Assembly: GCA_032334055.1 (NCBI GenBank)
Contig: JAUOZS010000001.1
Coordinates: forward strand, 1,214,501 to 1,278,500
DNA: 64,000 nucleotides
Source of the DNA: Selenomonadales bacterium 4137-cl
GTDB taxonomy: Bacteria; Bacillota; Negativicutes; Sporomusales; UBA7701
Reading direction: 5' to 3'
The position numbers and the translations under genes are program-made. Below are positions 1 to 7,833 of this stretch, piece after piece. The notes under the pieces were generated by a model, which saw nothing but the letters and a program-made list of their open reading frames with translations, was not told the origin of the DNA and ran no database searches. How positions within the stretch are numbered: the stretch's first letter is position 1; each line of letters begins with the position of its first letter.

Positions 1-942
1 ATCGGGCAGTTCGTGAGCGAGATCCAGTCGCTGAAGACGGCTTTTCTGCGGCAGATTATCAATAATACGGCGCTGAACAACGATTTGCCGGCGTTCGTGG
101 ATGAGAACCGGGTGAATATTCTCGATGTGGTGGAGCGGCGGAAGACGATCAGGGTGACGGGGTCGCCGCGGGATGCGATTTCGTTTCCGCCGCTACAGCC
201 GATGGCGCCATGGACGATGCAGTTTCTGGAGTATCTGGAGGGGGCGAAGGAGCAGGCGACGGGGGTGACGCGCTATAACCAGGGGTTGGATGCGAACAGT
301 CTGAATAAGACGGCGACGGGGATTTCGATTATCCACGAGTCGAGCAACCAGCGGCTGGAACTGGTGGCTCGCATTCTGCTGGAGACGGGGCTGACGCCGT
401 TTTTCCGGTTTTTGATTACGCTGAACCAGCGGTTTATCGATCAGCCGCAGGTGATCAGGCTGGCGAACGAGGCGCTGACGGTGCGGGGGGACGATGTGCA
501 GGGGAATTTCGACCTGGAGATCAACGCGGCTTTGGGGGTGGGATCGAAGACGACGGAGATGCAGAATATGCAGATGCTGCTGGGGATGTATCCGCAACTG
601 GCGCAGGCGGGGATCGTGCAGCCGGTGAATGTTTTCAACGCGGTGCGGAAGCTGCTGGAGATAATGGGTTATAAGAACGCGGGCGAGTTTATTTCGTCGC
701 CGCCGCCGCAGGCGCCCGGCGCCGGGCTGCCGGGGCTGCCGAGCGGGCCGAGGGCGGGGGCGCAGGGAATGCCAGGGCCGGGGCAGGCCGGGCCGGGGAT
801 GCCAGGGGCGGTGCAACCGGGGACGCCGGGGTTGCCGCCGGGTCTGGGCGGGACGGGAGAGCCGGCAGGCGGTCCGGGGAATCAGCCGGCGGATGCGGAG
901 TTTTGGCAGCGGGTGCTGCAGGGGGTAAGGCAGGGTGGATAG
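1..942 (+). CDS. phage portal protein, C-terminal part
   Basis: The reading frame is open from the first base, so the gene begins before the window and only about 313 residues are visible. The segment resembles the C-terminal half of P22-type portal proteins: a helix-rich part (residues about 1-150) that matches the portal-family pattern of long helices reading into the stem, followed by a Pro/Gly/Ala-rich tail (about residues 235-300). Portal proteins form the dodecameric ring through which DNA enters and leaves the capsid. The last codons overlap the GTG start of the next gene by 8 bases. The assignment rests on recognised sequence character and on phage-like neighbours. Confidence 0.75.
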   Translation: MGQFVSEIQSLKTAFLRQIINNTALNNDLPAFVDENRVNILDVVERRKTIRVTGSPRDAISFPPLQPMAPWTMQFLEYLEGAKEQATGVTRYNQGLDANSLNKTATGISIIHESSNQRLELVARILLETGLTPFFRFLITLNQRFIDQPQVIRLANEALTVRGDDVQGNFDLEINAALGVGSKTTEMQNMQMLLGMYPQLAQAGIVQPVNVFNAVRKLLEIMGYKNAGEFISSPPPQAPGAGLPGLPSGPRAGAQGMPGPGQAGPGMPGAVQPGTPGLPPGLGGTGEPAGGPGNQPADAEFWQRVLQGVRQGG

Positions 943-1183
943 GGAGCAGATAGAGAGGCTGACGGGGCAGGCGGGGCTGGGGGAGGAGGCGGAGCTGACG
1001 CTACGCTGCTGCGAGCGGCTTTTCCCGGCGATGAGGGAGGAGATATACCGGCAGATGGAGGGGGAGGAGACGCCGGATTTGGCGCTCCTCAGGGCGAGGC
1101 TGCTGGTACTCAGGAGCGTGGAGGAGCGGCTGGGGGCGTATATTCGCAGCGGACGGCTGGCGCTGAAGGAGCTGGAGGGGTAG
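935..1183 (+). CDS. small helical phage protein, unknown function
   Basis: This 82-residue acidic, probably all-helical protein starts with GTG, overlapping the portal stop codon, which suggests translational coupling. I do not recognise a family; position directly after the portal gene suggests a minor virion or assembly protein. Its last codons (ALKELEG and stop) lie within a 31-base sequence that recurs exactly at 2303-2333, so the end of this gene is one side of a duplication around the next gene. Confidence 0.55.
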   Translation: MDREQIERLTGQAGLGEEAELTLRCCERLFPAMREEIYRQMEGEETPDLALLRARLLVLRSVEERLGAYIRSGRLALKELEG

Positions 1184-1187
1184 GGAA
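1157..1187 (+). repeat. 31-bp direct repeat, left copy
   Basis: The 31 bases starting CTGGCGCTGAAGG are identical to 2303-2333. The left copy is the natural one, because it encodes the C-terminus and stop of the 82-residue gene. The two copies bracket the 294-codon gene and its terminator, marking a duplication or insertion boundary. Confidence 0.9.
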
Positions 1188-1287
1188 AAGGCGGGGTAAT
1201 AATCCGAACGACTAAATGGATAATAAAGGATTTTTGTGTATAAACGCCGAAGTCGCTCCGCAAGAAAAATAGAGGGGAACCGCTGAT

Positions 1288-2172
1288 GTGAAGACGCTGA
1301 AATTGATTCTGGCGGCAGTGATAGCGTATTGCTTCATCCATTTTGTCTTTCCGTTACTGTTCCTGGTAGGGGGCTTTGCCCTGGCGGAGTCCGAGGAAAT
1401 AATCAAAAGCGCAGAGTCGCCGAACGGGGAATATGTCGCCGAGCTTTACCGCTTCAGCCCCGGCTTCGGGCCGTCGCCATACGAGTATTACTTGACGGTG
1501 CGGGAAAAGGGCGAGAAGCCCGATATGCGAAAGAAGCAAATAGCCGATTCCCGCAAGGAGTTCGAGTTTGCCTGGACGGGGCCGGAGGAGCTTCTCGTGA
1601 CGGCACGTACAGCCAAACAATTAGGCGGAAAAGAAACATATAAAAAGGTACAGATCAGGTATGCCGCCAATATCCCGGCATGGGGCAGGTCGTTGCGGGA
1701 GGTTTATCCGGTGGCGGAGGACGTGGCGTACGGGTTGGGGGGACGAGAGATCGGGCTGGCGGATTTTGTGATGACTTTTCGCGGCCAAGAAGCTATAAGA
1801 GGCAGGAAAGGCGAAACAAGGTACGAGTTTCACGGCTGGGATATACATAGGAGCGCGTTGCTATATTCGGTGACGATAGACGGCAGAAAGAATGCAGTGG
1901 TGGGGGTGGAGAGAAAACCACGCCATGAGCAATACCGCAAAAGGGACATATGGGCGTGGCCGGATACGGGGGATTTTTTCCGCGTTTTGGAGGAGCAGGC
2001 GGGGCTGGGGAAAATAGTCAGCGGGTATGAGAATCCAGTGATGATAATAAAGTCAGATGCCGAACGGTGCGAAATAGTGATAGGCGAGGCATCGACCCCT
2101 GTCGAAGGGAGACAAACGAGGATATTCATCGACAGTGCCACCGGAAAGATAGTGCCGGGTATGGCAAAATAG
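1288..2172 (+). CDS. exported or membrane-anchored protein of unknown function, probable cargo gene
   Basis: This 294-residue protein starts with GTG behind AGAGGGG. Residues about 5-32 form one hydrophobic segment, a signal anchor or signal peptide; the remainder is polar and beta-rich (for example PNGEYVAELYRF), in the style of secreted beta-propeller-like or YycH-like proteins, but I cannot name a family. It interrupts a run of phage genes, has its own terminator (2204-2234) and lies between two copies of a 31-bp repeat, so it looks like a moron inserted into the phage. Its base composition is more balanced than the G-rich coding strand of its neighbours. Confidence 0.7.
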   Translation: MKTLKLILAAVIAYCFIHFVFPLLFLVGGFALAESEEIIKSAESPNGEYVAELYRFSPGFGPSPYEYYLTVREKGEKPDMRKKQIADSRKEFEFAWTGPEELLVTARTAKQLGGKETYKKVQIRYAANIPAWGRSLREVYPVAEDVAYGLGGREIGLADFVMTFRGQEAIRGRKGETRYEFHGWDIHRSALLYSVTIDGRKNAVVGVERKPRHEQYRKRDIWAWPDTGDFFRVLEEQAGLGKIVSGYENPVMIIKSDAERCEIVIGEASTPVEGRQTRIFIDSATGKIVPGMAK

Positions 2173-2203
2173 CCACTGAGCTAGGAAATTATAAAGGTTG
2201 GAA

Positions 2204-2234
2204 AAAGGAAGCGGCACAAGCGCTTCCTTTTATG
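2204..2234 (+). terminator. terminator of the cargo gene
   Basis: A perfect 10-bp stem AAAGGAAGCG / CGCTTCCTTT with a 7-base loop stands 32 bases after the stop of the 294-codon gene; the right arm ends in TTT followed by TA. Confidence 0.7.
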
Positions 2235-2302
2235 TGTCAGTATTTTTGAGGCTTGATTGTGCTTGAGAGCACTCGTTTGCTATGAATTGTAATGGATGGT
2301 GT

Positions 2303-2333
2303 CTGGCGCTGAAGGAGCTGGAGGGGTAGGGAA
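2303..2333 (+). repeat. 31-bp direct repeat, right copy
   Basis: This is an exact copy of 1157-1187. Here the sequence is not part of the 82-residue gene, so it is a scar of the event that placed the cargo gene between two copies. Confidence 0.9.
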
Positions 2334-2475
2334 CAAGAAGGCGACGTGCTTGGGATGCACGGTCGCCTGGTCTGTAAGCGGAAAGGACAGGGGGATTGTG
2401 CATGGGGAGTATCCGCGAATATCCGCCGGATTTTTGGGGGCATTATGCAAACCTGGTGCAAGGGGGCGGCGGGCT

Positions 2476-3075
2476 GTGTTAGGACAACTATCGGCTAAGT
2501 ACGAGTCGAGCGGCGATCCGGGGGCGATTGGGCGCAATGAGGGGGACGCGGGGGGAGCGTCGTACGGGGCGTATCAGTTCGCGACGAACGCGGGGGTTCC
2601 GGAAGTGTTCGTGGGGTGGCTGGCGGAGCAGGGGTACTGGGGAGCGGCGGTGCTGGTGCAGGCGGGGGAGCCGGGGACGGAGGGGTTCGACGCGGCGTGG
2701 CGGCAGGTGGCCACGGCTGATGCGGCGGGGTTTCTGGCGGCGCAGCACGGGTATGTGGAGCAGGCGTATTATGAGCCGGCGAGGGCGGCGCTGCTGGAAA
2801 CAGGGCTGGACGTAGACGCGAGGTCCGGCGCGCTGCGGCAGGTGGTGTGGTCGGCGGCGGTGCAGTACGGCCCGGGGTATGTGGGCGAGCTTTTCTGCAC
2901 GGCGGCGGCGCTGGCGGGGGAGGAGCCGGACAGGGTGGATGACGCGACGATGATCGCGAATGTTTACGCGGTGCGGGCGTCGGACGAGTGGACGGCGGGG
3001 AGTCCGGTCCTCAGGCCGGCGCTTAGGGCGCGGTTCGCGGAGGAGTGCCGGGAGGCGCTGGAGATGATGGGATGA
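2476..3075 (+). CDS. VgrG3-C-like peptidoglycan hydrolase domain, probably frameshifted at its start
   Basis: Residues after the GTG read LGQLSAKYESSGDPGAIG, then GGASYGAYQFAT. This is the pattern I associate with the lytic domain at the end of VgrG3-type spike proteins and related phage lysins. An open frame in phase extends up to 2296 but lacks a ribosome site. A better start is ATG 2402 behind ACAGGGGG in another frame; it reads MGSIREYPPDFWGHYAN and hits TAG at 2480, overlapping the GTG at 2476. The two pieces look like one gene broken by a one-base shift near 2477; translational coupling is the alternative. Role by inference: host lysis or injection. Confidence 0.6.
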   Translation: MLGQLSAKYESSGDPGAIGRNEGDAGGASYGAYQFATNAGVPEVFVGWLAEQGYWGAAVLVQAGEPGTEGFDAAWRQVATADAAGFLAAQHGYVEQAYYEPARAALLETGLDVDARSGALRQVVWSAAVQYGPGYVGELFCTAAALAGEEPDRVDDATMIANVYAVRASDEWTAGSPVLRPALRARFAEECREALEMMG

Positions 3076-3213
3076 ACGACTTATGAGAGTGTAATAAAGA
3101 TAAGGTTGTTTAAAAGGCGAAAGGTGATGGCTGTCTAGTAGGAAATACCATAAAAGGAGGGGAATATAGGTAAGATGCCGGGGAGGTGACGTGATGCAGG
3201 ATTTGGTAGCATC

Positions 3214-3498
3214 GTGCTTTTTTTGTTATCGATTGCCGTCAGCCTTTATATACTGTGGGTCAAAGAGGCGGCATCACAGGTTCTTGGCGTCATGACAGGA
3301 TTGTGGATTCCTTTTCGGTATTTTTTTAAGAACATGAGATTAAGGTTAATTGCAGCTGTATTAATGGCGGGAGTAATCGCTCTGGCGTTAGTGAAGATTG
3401 AGGACACATTCATAAGTGTGGTTTGGGTGATAGGTATTTCTGTCGCGCTATTTTTCGAGGTGCGGGAAATAGCTCGCAAGATTAGAAAGGAGGGTTAA
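3214..3498 (+). CDS. small membrane protein, probably 5'-frameshifted
   Basis: This open frame encodes about 94 residues with three hydrophobic helices (about 2-15, 41-61 and 67-84) and a basic C-terminus. The GTG at 3214 lacks a good ribosome site. A clear site (GGGAGGTGAC) precedes ATG 3194 in another frame, which reads MQDLVAS and then leaves the membrane-protein frame near 3212. One missing base there would join MQDLVAS to VLFLLSIAV. It is either a decayed gene or a sequencing error. Function is unknown; a holin is possible, but helix count alone does not show it. Confidence 0.5.
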   Translation: MLFLLSIAVSLYILWVKEAASQVLGVMTGLWIPFRYFFKNMRLRLIAAVLMAGVIALALVKIEDTFISVVWVIGISVALFFEVREIARKIRKEG

Positions 3499-3504
3499 GG
3501 TCTG

Positions 3505-3750
3505 GTGCTACAGGACGAGGAGAGGTTGAGAAAAGGTCAAATTCCTGAGATGCTTGAGTTTTTGCCTGTCGCAGGCGCGCTACATCCGCACCCGGCGGTG
3601 CGCGCTACGGCATGGGTAATGGGATTAATGCGCGCAATGGGAGGCCTTTATGCAGCTACTGATAAAGGTGAAAAAGCACCTAATCAACCCGATGATTTCG
3701 GCAATTATTACGGGGTAGGTGGGATGAATAATGAAGCCAAGGCCAACTGA
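3505..3750 (+). CDS. hypothetical phage protein
   Basis: This 81-residue protein starts with GTG behind AAAGGAGGG, directly after the small membrane protein, so the two are likely co-transcribed. It has no motif I recognise. The middle is Ala/Met-rich (VRATAWVMGLMRAMGGLYAA) and the C-terminus is polar and Asn/Gly-rich, as in some minor virion proteins. Confidence 0.45.
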   Translation: MLQDEERLRKGQIPEMLEFLPVAGALHPHPAVRATAWVMGLMRAMGGLYAATDKGEKAPNQPDDFGNYYGVGGMNNEAKAN

Positions 3751-3847
3751 AAGGTGGACGAGATGACCGACCGGATTATAAAAGCAAGGTGGTATTAGAT
3801 GTTGAGAAAGAAGTATAGCACCTATAACGTTAACTGAGTTTTACAAA

Positions 3848-4060
3848 TTGGTGCTGGGGTGGCAGCGGGCGAAGGGACACAGGGGGAAGGCGGCGCGGAA
3901 GGCAGCGATGGGGCTGCCGGTGGCGACAGCGGCGAACGCGGTGCCTGCGCATGTAAGGCGGTTTAACGAGGCGGCGCTGGAAGACGGGACGCCTCTGGAC
4001 GATTTGGCGATGCTGACGGCGGAGCTGGGGAGGCGGCTGCGGGATAAAAAGATAAGGTAG
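3848..4060 (+). CDS. small basic hypothetical protein, possibly a gene remnant
   Basis: This 70-residue frame begins with TTG and no convincing ribosome site, so it may be the 3' end of a larger lost gene. It is rich in Arg, Lys and Ala with a helical C-terminal part (LDDLAMLTAELGRRLRDKK). Codon use (G-ending codons) matches the surrounding phage genes. A short terminator follows. Confidence 0.35.
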   Translation: MVLGWQRAKGHRGKAARKAAMGLPVATAANAVPAHVRRFNEAALEDGTPLDDLAMLTAELGRRLRDKKIR

Positions 4061-4067
4061 CAGGATA

Positions 4068-4090
4068 AGCGCTGAATGGGGCGCTTTTTT
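4068..4090 (+). terminator. short intrinsic terminator
   Basis: AGCGC and GCGCT pair around an 8-base loop, followed directly by a run of T. It stands between the 70-residue frame and the scaffold-fusion gene. Confidence 0.6.
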
Positions 4091-4164
4091 TAATGCCAAA
4101 ACGCGGGGTAAGAGTGCGGCCCAGGCGATGGTCCGACCAAGCGGAAAGCAGTCGGAGGGAAAGG

Positions 4165-5385
4165 ATGGAAGGTATGATGGATAAGTTCGATTTACAGTTT
4201 TTCAATGATATCGGTGAGGAGACCGGAACAACCGCAGAGGATTCCGGCGCCGGTGAGCCGGTGGAGAAGGTGGCGCTGGACGAAAATGGCGAGGTGCGGG
4301 TTTTCCGCGAGGAGGCGGAGCCTGCCGCGGAGGAAGAGGACTATGGCATTCGCGAGGATGACGGCGAGCAAGCGTATTACTCTTCCGAGGAGGTGCGGGC
4401 GACGGACTTTGACAAGCTGGATCCGGAACGGATTCCGCGGGAATTGCTGCCGTGGTACAAGTCGATGCAGGCGGGGTTTACGCGGAAGACGCAGGAGCTG
4501 GCGGCTGAAAAGCGGGCGGTGCGGGAGATTTTGGAGCAGGCCAGGGATGGCGCTCAGCCGGCCGCCCCGGAGGACGCGCACAGGGCTTATGTCCGGCAGG
4601 TGGCGGAGGCCGCGCAGGGGCAGGTGGAACGGTATTTCAACGAGGGATACGACGCGTTCAATCCTGCCCACCAGACGGCGATGGCGCTGGCGGTACAGCA
4701 GATTTACGCTGATGTGGCCCGGGTGGCGGGCCAGCAGGAGGCGATGCTGGGGCTGGAGGCGGAGCTGAGAGGGCAAGAGGCGAATTACGAGGCGATTTAC
4801 GAATACGCCAAGGCGAGGGTGGCGGAGCTGCCGCATGCGGAATACGCACGGTTGCAGGAGGCTTTCGCCAGCGGAGACGTGAGGGCGTTGAGGACCTTGC
4901 TTAACGATACTATCGGCGGCAAGTATCTTAGCCCGGATACTAATCCTTACCTTAAGCAAAACTACAGCCTCGCGTCACAGAGTCTGGATAAAGATCTCAA
5001 CAAAACATACGACGCCCTTAACTCGCAGTTTAACCGCAACGGCCTGTATGACTCAAGCGCCAGGTATAATGCGTTGAAACGGCAGACGGACAAGATTGCG
5101 GAGCAGAAAACAAATCTGGCGACGCAAATGTTCACCGACAACTACAATCAGGAGAGGGGCTATCAGCTTCAGGCGCTCGGTGCCCAACAGCAGGCGCTCG
5201 GCAACCTTTTAAACGCCGGGAATGTCGAGCAGCAGAGCGGCCAGAACGCCTATGACCGGGATTATCGCGAATGGCTGCGGCAGATGGGGGTTGATGACTC
5301 CAACCTCGACCGGGCGATTAATTTCGTGATGGGGGTCAAAAGCCCTGTCGAGACGCAGTCGCAGTCTAAGAGCATGGGAAAATAA
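4165..5385 (+). CDS. scaffold protein fused to the C-terminal part of another virion protein
   Basis: ATG 4165 (MEGMMDKFDLQFF) is chosen because GGAGGG lies five bases upstream; the frame is open back to 4093. Residues about 1-250 are acidic and helical like tailed-phage scaffold proteins. From about 4910 the sequence changes: the codons lose their G-rich bias and the protein becomes Asn/Gln/Tyr-rich (PDTNPYLKQNYSLASQSLDK), resembling an internal or injection-type virion protein. The joint is in frame. I infer that a deletion removed the coat and tail genes and fused the ends of two genes. Both parts are phage-structural in character; neither is certain. Confidence 0.6.
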   Translation: MEGMMDKFDLQFFNDIGEETGTTAEDSGAGEPVEKVALDENGEVRVFREEAEPAAEEEDYGIREDDGEQAYYSSEEVRATDFDKLDPERIPRELLPWYKSMQAGFTRKTQELAAEKRAVREILEQARDGAQPAAPEDAHRAYVRQVAEAAQGQVERYFNEGYDAFNPAHQTAMALAVQQIYADVARVAGQQEAMLGLEAELRGQEANYEAIYEYAKARVAELPHAEYARLQEAFASGDVRALRTLLNDTIGGKYLSPDTNPYLKQNYSLASQSLDKDLNKTYDALNSQFNRNGLYDSSARYNALKRQTDKIAEQKTNLATQMFTDNYNQERGYQLQALGAQQQALGNLLNAGNVEQQSGQNAYDRDYREWLRQMGVDDSNLDRAINFVMGVKSPVETQSQSKSMGK

Positions 5386-5445
5386 CGGAGTTCAGGGATA
5401 CTTCGCCGGGTTGATATATCCGGCCTGTAAATGAGGAGGGACGAT

Positions 5446-5895
5446 ATGGGCGATTTGTACAAAGAGGCCGGGGGCTGGAAGGGGATCCGGAAGGATATTC
5501 TCGAACCGCTCGCGGAATACCAGAAAAGCTTGGGGATGAACACGTCGTTCACGCGGTTGTATGACGCTTATAATAAAATCCAAGGAATTCAAAAGAAACG
5601 TGAAGAAGCGGAAAAAAACGCAAAAAAACTGCCCGTGATTGGAGGCGGTGGTACGGGGCAAAATCTAACTGGCGTGAGTACGGGGACTGCAGCCGCTACC
5701 GGCGGCAAAGCAAGCGGTGGCACTGACAGAAGCTATTCTTTTAACCCTCAACAATATAATTACGGTGTTAATGACTATCACTATTACCTCGGTAGGCTCG
5801 GCGGCTACGATGTTCTTAATCGTGGACAGGGCTTGTATGGGCTGCAGCCATGGTATTCGGATAAAGCGTTGCCGTATCAGACCAGGAAGTGGTAA
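5446..5895 (+). CDS. phage structural-type hypothetical protein
   Basis: ATG 5446 follows GAGGAGGG; an earlier in-frame ATG at 5431 lies before that site. The 149-residue protein has a helical, basic first half (residues about 1-65), a Gly/Thr linker, and a Tyr/Asn-rich C-terminus (NYGVNDYHYYLGRLGGY). The style matches the C-terminal half of the preceding fusion, so both probably come from the same tail or injection module. Confidence 0.55.
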   Translation: MGDLYKEAGGWKGIRKDILEPLAEYQKSLGMNTSFTRLYDAYNKIQGIQKKREEAEKNAKKLPVIGGGGTGQNLTGVSTGTAAATGGKASGGTDRSYSFNPQQYNYGVNDYHYYLGRLGGYDVLNRGQGLYGLQPWYSDKALPYQTRKW

Positions 5896-6023
5896 ACTCC
5901 CATGCTTTGATCCGATACTTTGTAGTGGATTTTAGATTCAGCCGGTAGAGACAAGCTGACCAGGGGAAATGGGTTTATATGTAAAGAATATTAGGTGATA
6001 AGAAATTCTTATTGCCTTGAAGC

Positions 6024-6057
6024 CGGGGGAGGAACGGGTCCTCTCCCTTCATTTTTT
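6024..6057 (+). terminator. terminator before the second cargo gene
   Basis: GGGGGAGGA pairs with TCCTCTCCC around a short loop and is followed by TTCATTTTTT. It separates the structural remnant from the AT-rich membrane gene. Confidence 0.65.
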
Positions 6058-6119
6058 AGAAGGAAATATATGGTCTTTGCGCGAACGTTATTCGCCAAAA
6101 TATTTTAATGGAGGATGAC

Positions 6120-6905
6120 ATGTCACAAAATTATGACCTGGTGTCGTTCTTTGTTTTATACTTTATTTTTGGACCTTTAGGCTTTCTCGGCTATTTGGTT
6201 CTCAAAACAACGATCGGTTGGTATATGTGTCATCGATATCGTGCAATCATAACGCCGACCGGCATAAAATGGCTCAGAGACAAAGTGGAGGTTAATATAA
6301 GTGATATAGATATTATTAAGGCTGATTTTGAAGAAAGTGTTTTTTCGTCAAATGTCTTGAGTTTACATCTGTCAGATACCAATAAAAGTGTAAAAGCTTG
6401 TCTCGATGATCGAGAAATGGTTAAGCTGGCGCATACCAGATTAAATAAATGGGTTATCAACGGAAGCTCACTGTCAATAGAACAAGGAGGAACTGCCGGT
6501 CTATCTGTTTGTTACTCCGCTACTTCCAGAAAATACGATCTTGGGGCAAGATTATACAGTCCTGTTATGATGCTGACAATTATATTCATTGTCTTTTTTG
6601 GCATTTTTATGTTTTTTGAAAAGCTACAACTTTTATTTGTACTAATTGCTGTTTTCATTGCTTTTTTCGGTCTGGAACGTTACAAAAGAGTATCCGCGAT
6701 TCTTAATGGTCACAAATTATCGTTTGGGGATGAAAATGGACAACAGCATTGCATGGCTTTGGAAGATGTAAAGGAGATAGAAAAAGACCTTTTTGCCATA
6801 AAGGTAACCGGATCGGACGGTAGGGAGTTCTTTTTCCCGCGGGCTTTTTACTACTTGCCGGAATTAATTTGCTGCTATGCAGGCAGCTCTTCAAACCGAC
6901 GATAG
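6120..6905 (+). CDS. membrane protein of unknown function (bPH-like), probable cargo gene
   Basis: ATG 6120 is preferred because the upstream in-frame ATG at 6108 forms part of the ribosome site ATGGAGG. The 261-residue protein has an N-terminal hydrophobic stretch (about 9-35) and a central hairpin (about 145-190). Two soluble parts around these could be bacterial PH-like domains (ITPTGIKWL, LSFGDENGQ). The gene is clearly richer in A+T than its neighbours and is bracketed by terminators at 6024-6057 and 6967-6998, the layout of a lysogenic-conversion gene. No specific function can be read from the sequence. Confidence 0.6.
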   Translation: MSQNYDLVSFFVLYFIFGPLGFLGYLVLKTTIGWYMCHRYRAIITPTGIKWLRDKVEVNISDIDIIKADFEESVFSSNVLSLHLSDTNKSVKACLDDREMVKLAHTRLNKWVINGSSLSIEQGGTAGLSVCYSATSRKYDLGARLYSPVMMLTIIFIVFFGIFMFFEKLQLLFVLIAVFIAFFGLERYKRVSAILNGHKLSFGDENGQQHCMALEDVKEIEKDLFAIKVTGSDGREFFFPRAFYYLPELICCYAGSSSNRR

Positions 6906-6966
6906 AATTTATGGATTACTACGGCGACTGAAAGGAAACTATAAAGTCAAAAATGCAGAAAGAAGG

Positions 6967-6998
6967 CTAGGGATTTTCTGAAAGTCCCTGGCTTTTTT
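6967..6998 (+). terminator. terminator after the membrane cargo gene
   Basis: CTAGGGATTTT and AAAGTCCCTGG form an imperfect stem with a short loop, followed by a run of six T. Confidence 0.75.
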
Positions 6999-7016
6999 GC
7001 TAAAGGAGGCAAGGAA

Positions 7017-7283
7017 ATGGGAGAAGCGTTTGCGATTAAAAATATTTCCGATGTTACTATGGCATTGCAAGCGGCGAACGAGGCGAAGAAGCTGGCCGAC
7101 CCGCAGATCGAATTGTCGAAAAGCGGGCTGGCCAGGGATGTTATGGCGACGGGCGGCGGGGCGGGCCGCCAGGAGAATCCGAATTTCGCGGCGATCAAGC
7201 AGGTGGGGAGCGGGAAGGACGCTCCCCGCTTCGATTTTGTGCCATTCCAGGATTGGTTCAGCACGCCGCGGAGACGGCGATAG
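7017..7283 (+). CDS. hypothetical phage protein
   Basis: This 88-residue protein starts with ATG behind AAAGGAGG. It has a helical first half (residues about 8-45), then a Gly-rich linker and an aromatic C-terminal stretch (FDFVPFQDWF). It opens a tightly packed four-gene block with the XhlA-like, holin-like and one-TM genes. I recognise no family. Confidence 0.5.
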   Translation: MGEAFAIKNISDVTMALQAANEAKKLADPQIELSKSGLARDVMATGGGAGRQENPNFAAIKQVGSGKDAPRFDFVPFQDWFSTPRRRR

Positions 7284-7294
7284 GAGGCCGGGAA

Positions 7295-7525
7295 ATGAGC
7301 GAGGGCGATATTCAGGTGATTCTGGCGGAGCTCAAGAACATCAAGGACGACATGGCGGAAATAAAGGTGGATATCAAGGAGCGGTGCAAAAATTGCCTCA
7401 ACACGGCGGTGATGGAGGAGCGGGTCACGAACCAGTGGCGGCACATCGCGTCACTGTGGGCGGTGATCGTGTTTTTGTGCGGGACGGTGGGGGGGACGGT
7501 GCTGAACCGGCTGATGGGGAGGTAA
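7295..7525 (+). CDS. XhlA-like lysis protein
   Basis: The start is ATG 7295 behind AGGAGG; an open frame runs further up to 7253 without a ribosome site. The 76-residue protein has an N-terminal coiled-coil helix (VILAELKNIKDDMAEIKVDI), a Cys pair (KCKNC region) and one C-terminal membrane helix (about 53-70). This is the layout of XhlA-type haemolysins that accompany holins in defective prophages such as PBSX. The following gene is holin-like and overlaps the same module. Confidence 0.6.
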   Translation: MSEGDIQVILAELKNIKDDMAEIKVDIKERCKNCLNTAVMEERVTNQWRHIASLWAVIVFLCGTVGGTVLNRLMGR

Positions 7526-7530
7526 TGGAT

Positions 7531-7818
7531 ATGAAGAAAGATGTGAAGAGATTTTTCGTCGGGTTGCTGTATGAGAACAACGAGCCGAGTCTTACGCGGG
7601 TGCTGTTCGCCGCGTCTTTTTTATTGGTGGCAGCAGCGATGGTGTACGACTGGGTATATGGCTGGCCGCCTTTCCTGGATTTCGCCAAGCAGGTGCTGAC
7701 ACTTATTCTGGGGGCAAAAACGGCGGACAAGGTGGCGACGTATATCACCAATTCGTACAAGAACAGCCCGCCCGGGGAGGCGCCGAGGGTGCCGAAAAAT
7801 CCCGAGGGCGGGTGCTAG
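7531..7818 (+). CDS. holin-like protein
   Basis: ATG 7531 is spaced seven bases from GGGAGGT; ATG 7525 lies too close to that site. The 95-residue protein begins basic, has a strong hydrophobic helix (about 21-38) and a second weaker one (about 45-62, FAKQVLTLILGAKTADKV), and ends in a Pro-rich polar tail. Size, topology and position in the lysis block indicate a holin-type protein that would permeabilise the inner membrane for the lysin. No catalytic motif can prove it. Confidence 0.6.
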   Translation: MKKDVKRFFVGLLYENNEPSLTRVLFAASFLLVAAAMVYDWVYGWPPFLDFAKQVLTLILGAKTADKVATYITNSYKNSPPGEAPRVPKNPEGGC

Positions 7819-7833
7819 CAAAGGGGCGAGGGC

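Noticed and set aside
193-1341. 382-codon open frame on the minus strand
   Set aside because: It is the mirror of the G-rich portal and following genes: Arg/Pro/His-rich low-complexity protein, no ribosome site.
6997-7530. Upstream extension of the holin-like frame to 6997
   Set aside because: It runs out of phase through two genes with good ribosome sites, and its protein is Arg/Trp-rich noise until Met at 7531.
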